A stretch of 8,220 bases of DNA. Origin: Vicinamibacteria bacterium. GTDB taxonomy: Bacteria > Acidobacteriota > Vicinamibacteria > Vicinamibacterales > UBA2999. Under the pieces are notes generated by a model. That model had not been told where the DNA came from. It saw only the letters and a list, made by a program, of their open reading frames with translations, and searched no databases. This document shows, in pieces, positions 6,094-8,220 of this stretch (within the stretch, counting starts at the first letter, position 1; each line of letters opens with the position of its first letter). The stretch is from assembly GCA_025938035.1 (NCBI GenBank), contig JAICQE010000183.1, positions 1 through 8,220 of the forward strand. Reading direction: 5' to 3'. Both the position numbers and the translations under genes were made by a program.

Positions 6094-6155
6094 GAAATGC
6101 GAAATGCAAAATGCAAAAGAACACCGTTTGCATCTTGGATTTTGCATCTTGCATT
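6094..6155. repeat. Heptad (AAATGC) array forming a hairpin
   Basis: The + strand shows AAATGC at 6095, 6102 and 6109, exactly 7 nt apart. After a short loop, the complement TTGCAT occurs at 6128, 6142 and 6149, with a degenerate TTGGAT at 6135, again period 7. The two arms (6094-6119 and 6127-6155) can fold into an imperfect, AT-rich hairpin that contrasts with the GC-rich surroundings. It fills the gap between the VWFA gene and the YflT-like gene. The right arm supplies the VWFA stop codon complement (TTA at 6154-6156). It is probably one copy of a dispersed intergenic repeat, since related AAATGCA strings are, to my knowledge, common in acidobacterial genomes. Confidence 0.8.
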
Positions 6156-7032
6156 ACTCAGTCATATAGCCATCTCGGGCCCTTACCCGTAGTCCGGGGC
6201 GCGACGTCTTCACGTTCACCTTGATCGATCTCCACTCCCGTTCCCCCCGCTGCAGCGGCATCGCGGGGGTGTAGCCGATCAGGTACTGATAGCGCAATTC
6301 CCGTGCGACCGCCGCCAGCGTCTTCTCGAGCTCCCGCGCGTCGCGCAGAAGAAACGAGCGGCCGCCGGTCAGCACGGCCAGCTCCGCAAGAAGCGCCGGC
6401 CGCGTGCGTCCGAACGCGATCGGGTAGATCAGGGCGTGGCTTCGGCGCGCCCGTTCCATCACCTGCGCCGCGGAGTGCGTGCTGTATCGATCGGCGCCGT
6501 CCGAGAACACGACGATCGCCTGCCGGCCCGGCTCCGGCTCGAGCCGATCGAGTGTCGCGACGATCGCGTCATGCAGGGCCGTGGTGCCCCATGCGTCGAG
6601 CCCGGCGATCGCACGCGACTGCAACGTGCGGTCGTTCGACAACGGCGCGATGACTTCGGCTTCGCTGCTGATCGCCACCACCATCGATCGATCCGACGGC
6701 TTCAGCTCCCGAAGGAACGTCTGCGACGCCTGTTTCGCGAGCTGCAGGCTCTTGGCCATGCTGAAGCTGCGATCGACGCCGAGCGCGACGGTCAACGGAA
6801 ACTCGCCGGCAGCGAACGTCGTGACCTCCTGGACGACGCCTTCCTCGAGCACCTCGAAGTCCGACTGCCGCAGGCCGGTGACGGCGCCGCCCTGCGCGTC
6901 GGTGACGGTGGCATACACCTCGACGAGCTGCGTCGACGACGAGAACCGCGGCAGCTGCTCGCGTTCCTGGGCTGCGCGTGCCCCAGCCACCGCAGCAACC
7001 GCAATGAGAATCGGCAAAAGGGTGCGTGCCAT
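6154..7032 (-). CDS. Secreted VWFA-domain protein (acidobacterial type)
   Basis: This 292-residue protein has a signal peptide (MARTLLPILIAVAAVAGARA, cleavage after about residue 20). A short beta-rich section follows (about 34-75): LVEVYATVTDAQGGAVTGLRQSDFEVLEEG. This is the hallmark of the family described as the VWFA-related Acidobacterial domain. The von Willebrand A domain spans about 80-250. Its metal-binding (MIDAS) residues are present: D87-x-S89-x-S91 in VDRSFSM, T150/T151 in WGTTALHD, and D178 in FSDGAD. The end, RYQYLIGYTPAMP and a final VRARDGYMTE, is also typical. Such domains bind divalent metal and mediate protein-protein contact; the ligand here is unknown. The protein should be periplasmic or released. 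The ATG is supported by GAGG five bases upstream. It diverges from tatA, and its stop codon lies in the right arm of the heptad repeat. Confidence 0.9.
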   Translation of the reverse strand: MARTLLPILIAVAAVAGARAAQEREQLPRFSSSTQLVEVYATVTDAQGGAVTGLRQSDFEVLEEGVVQEVTTFAAGEFPLTVALGVDRSFSMAKSLQLAKQASQTFLRELKPSDRSMVVAISSEAEVIAPLSNDRTLQSRAIAGLDAWGTTALHDAIVATLDRLEPEPGRQAIVVFSDGADRYSTHSAAQVMERARRSHALIYPIAFGRTRPALLAELAVLTGGRSFLLRDARELEKTLAAVARELRYQYLIGYTPAMPLQRGEREWRSIKVNVKTSRPGLRVRARDGYMTE

Positions 7033-7077
7033 ATGTGCCTCAGGTACAAGCGTTCAAAAGGCGTTCCGCGGGCCGCA

Positions 7078-7090
7078 TGGTAAAATTACC
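7078..7090 (+). promoter_or_regulatory. Extended -10 element upstream of tatA
   Basis: TGGTAAAAT (7078-7086) fits the extended -10 pattern TGnTATAAT, which can work without a good -35; none is visible at the usual spacing. Transcription would begin near 7093, about 64 nt before the tatA ATG. The element sits in an inverted repeat, GGTAA-AA-TTACC (7079-7090), so the minus strand also carries a -10-like TAATTT facing the VWFA gene. The 124-nt gap between the divergent genes holds nothing else recognisable. Confidence 0.45.
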
Positions 7091-7156
7091 TCGCATTTCG
7101 GGCTCCGGAAGTGCCGGCGTCCGCACCCGACACAGCACAACAGGCGTAGGTGATTC

Positions 7157-7336
7157 ATGTTCGGCAAGCTTGGCATTCCAGAGCTGTTGATCATCCTGGT
7201 GATCGTCATCCTGATCTTCGGCGCCAACCGGCTGCCCGAGATTGGACGCGGCATCGGCCGGGGGATCCGCAACTTCAAGGACGCCACCAAGAACGACAAG
7301 GACAAGGACGACAAGGACCCGACGTCGCGCGTTTAG
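7157..7336 (+). CDS. tatA: Twin-arginine translocase subunit TatA
   Basis: This 59-residue protein has the complete TatA/TatE layout. A short N-terminus with an acidic residue (GIPELL, E9) precedes a membrane helix (about 10-21, [12 protein letters not shown]). Then come the FGxxxLPE hinge ([10 protein letters not shown], 21-30), an amphipathic helix ([15 protein letters not shown]) and a short, highly charged tail ([10 protein letters not shown]). TatA multimers form or open the route by which TatBC passes folded, twin-arginine signal proteins across the inner membrane. The tail is at the short end for the family. AGGTG five bases before the ATG serves as ribosome binding site. No tatB or tatC is adjacent, so it is an orphan gene here, which is common outside proteobacteria. 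It diverges from the VWFA gene and its stop codon overlaps that of rnr on the other strand. Confidence 0.93.
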   Translation: MFGKLGIPELLIILVIVILIFGANRLPEIGRGIGRGIRNFKDATKNDKDKDDKDPTSRV

Positions 7337-8220
7337 CGGCCTCCGCCCCGCCTTCTTCCTCCCTTTTTCTCCATCCGCTCGCGCCGACCCGGCCGCTGTT
7401 TTGACCGGCGCTGCTCCCGCTTCGGCTTCGTCCGGCTGCGGACGGCTTCCCGTGGCCGCTGTTCGCGGCGCACCGATTCGAGAATCTCGACAATACCGAG
7501 ATCGACCTGGCGCCGCTCCATGTCGACGCGGACCACCTGCACGGCCACCTTGTCGCCCAGGCGATACACCTTCTGCGTGTTCTCGCCACGCAGCACGTGC
7601 TGCTGCTCGATGAACCGGTAGTAGTCGTCGGCCATGCTCGACACGTGGACCATGCCCTCCACGTAGTGCTCGATCAGCTCGACGAAAAGCCCATACGGCG
7701 CAACGCCGGTGATATACCCTTCGAACTCGTCGCCGACCTTGTCGGCCATGAACCGGACCTTCTTCCACTGCAGCAGCTCGCGCTCGGCCTCGTCGGCGCG
7801 CCGCTCCATTTCCGACGCGTGCTTCGCCGTCTCCGGCAGGTCGTCCTCCAGCTCCTCGCGCCGGGCGGGCGTCAGCTTGCCGTGACGGGCCAGCCGCAGC
7901 GTGCGATGAACGATCAGGTCGGGATAGCGCCGGATCGGCGACGTGAAGTGCGTGTACTGCTCCGCGGCCAGCCCGAAGTGGCCGAGGCTGGCGGCGTCGT
8001 ACCGCGCCTTCTGCATGGTGCGCAGCATCAGCGCGGCGATGGGCCGCTCTTCCGGCGTGCCGCGCATGCGATCGATCAGCCGCTGGAAATCCTTCGGCTT
8101 CGGCGCGTGACCGCCGCCGAGCCCGTAGCCCAAGGTGGTGATGAACTCCTCGAAGTCGATCACCTTCTTCACGTCCGGCGCTTCGTGCACGCGGTGCAGT
8201 GACGGAACGCCGTGCTCGAC
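7333..8220 (-). CDS. rnr: Ribonuclease R, C-terminal part (partial)
   Basis: The frame is open to the right edge, giving 295 residues of a longer protein. It begins inside the RNB catalytic domain with [16 protein letters not shown], a normal RNase II/R sequence. The strongly conserved [16 protein letters not shown] follows, which carries the Arg residues that line the RNA-binding active site. An S1 RNA-binding domain comes next ([21 protein letters not shown] through the strand ending VDLGIVE). The last 45 residues or so are an Arg/Lys-rich tail ending RRGGGR, a feature of RNase R rather than RNase II. The enzyme degrades structured RNA 3' to 5' in the cytoplasm. The catalytic Asp residues and cold-shock domains lie outside the window. 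The TAA stop (7333-7335) overlaps the tatA stop, so no intergenic terminator exists between the two converging genes. Confidence 0.94.
   Translation of the reverse strand, partial: VEHGVPSLHRVHEAPDVKKVIDFEEFITTLGYGLGGGHAPKPKDFQRLIDRMRGTPEERPIAALMLRTMQKARYDAASLGHFGLAAEQYTHFTSPIRRYPDLIVHRTLRLARHGKLTPARREELEDDLPETAKHASEMERRADEAERELLQWKKVRFMADKVGDEFEGYITGVAPYGLFVELIEHYVEGMVHVSSMADDYYRFIEQQHVLRGENTQKVYRLGDKVAVQVVRVDMERRQVDLGIVEILESVRREQRPREAVRSRTKPKREQRRSKQRPGRRERMEKKGGRRRGGGR

Noticed and set aside
6077..6154. Longer N-terminus for the YflT-like protein from ATG at 6154
   Set aside because: The extra residues are encoded by the heptad repeat and the domain begins at the ATG at 6076.
6436..7153. 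Two long + strand frames opposite the VWFA gene
   Set aside because: The VWFA gene has a signal peptide, a MIDAS and a good ribosome binding site; the + frames show no motif.
7040..7768. Open - strand frame of 242 codons
   Set aside because: It is out of frame with RNase R and antisense to all of tatA, both of which have clear family motifs.

Overview
The window looks like a chromosomal segment from a high-GC Gram-negative bacterium, most likely an Acidobacteriota member (perhaps Vicinamibacteria-like). The reasons are a secreted von Willebrand A protein of the type described as the 'VWFA-related Acidobacterial domain', three TonB-like energy-transducer proteins, and intergenic heptad palindromes of a kind I associate with acidobacterial genomes. 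The lineage is an inference from these features; no rRNA or marker gene other than two fragments is present.

Layout. The left edge carries the last codons of groEL on the + strand. A palindromic array of heptamers (129-227) separates it from a run of eight genes, all on the - strand. In transcription order (right to left) these are: a secreted VWFA protein (7032-6154), a YflT-like general stress protein (6076-5573), two tandem paralogous TonB-family proteins (5490-4726 and 4658-3777), a cytoplasmic thioredoxin/peroxiredoxin-like protein (3771-3166), an MFS transporter with an unusual N-terminal extension (3105-1513), a third and more divergent TonB-family protein (1405-731), and a small exported RcnB/CigR-like protein (651-241). 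To the right, tatA (7157-7336, +) diverges from the VWFA gene and converges on the 3' part of an RNase R gene (8220-7333, -) that runs off the right edge. The tatA and rnr stop codons overlap.

How the genes may work together. Most of the - strand genes concern the envelope: TonB-like proteins span the inner membrane and reach the outer membrane, the VWFA and RcnB-like proteins are exported, TatA belongs to the Tat translocase, and the MFS protein is an inner-membrane carrier. No ExbB/ExbD or TonB-dependent receptor lies in the window, so the TonB-like proteins are orphans here. The second TonB gene and the thioredoxin gene are separated by only 5 nt and are almost certainly co-transcribed.

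No intergenic stretch exceeds about 125 bases. The gaps hold short-period repeats (periods 7, 7 and 9), several small hairpins and two plausible -10 promoter elements. I see no tRNA, rRNA, CRISPR array, insertion sequence or phage gene. Most of the window is ordinary core or envelope content. The best candidates for something undescribed are the heptad palindromes and the TonB paralogue family with its shared juxtamembrane motif.
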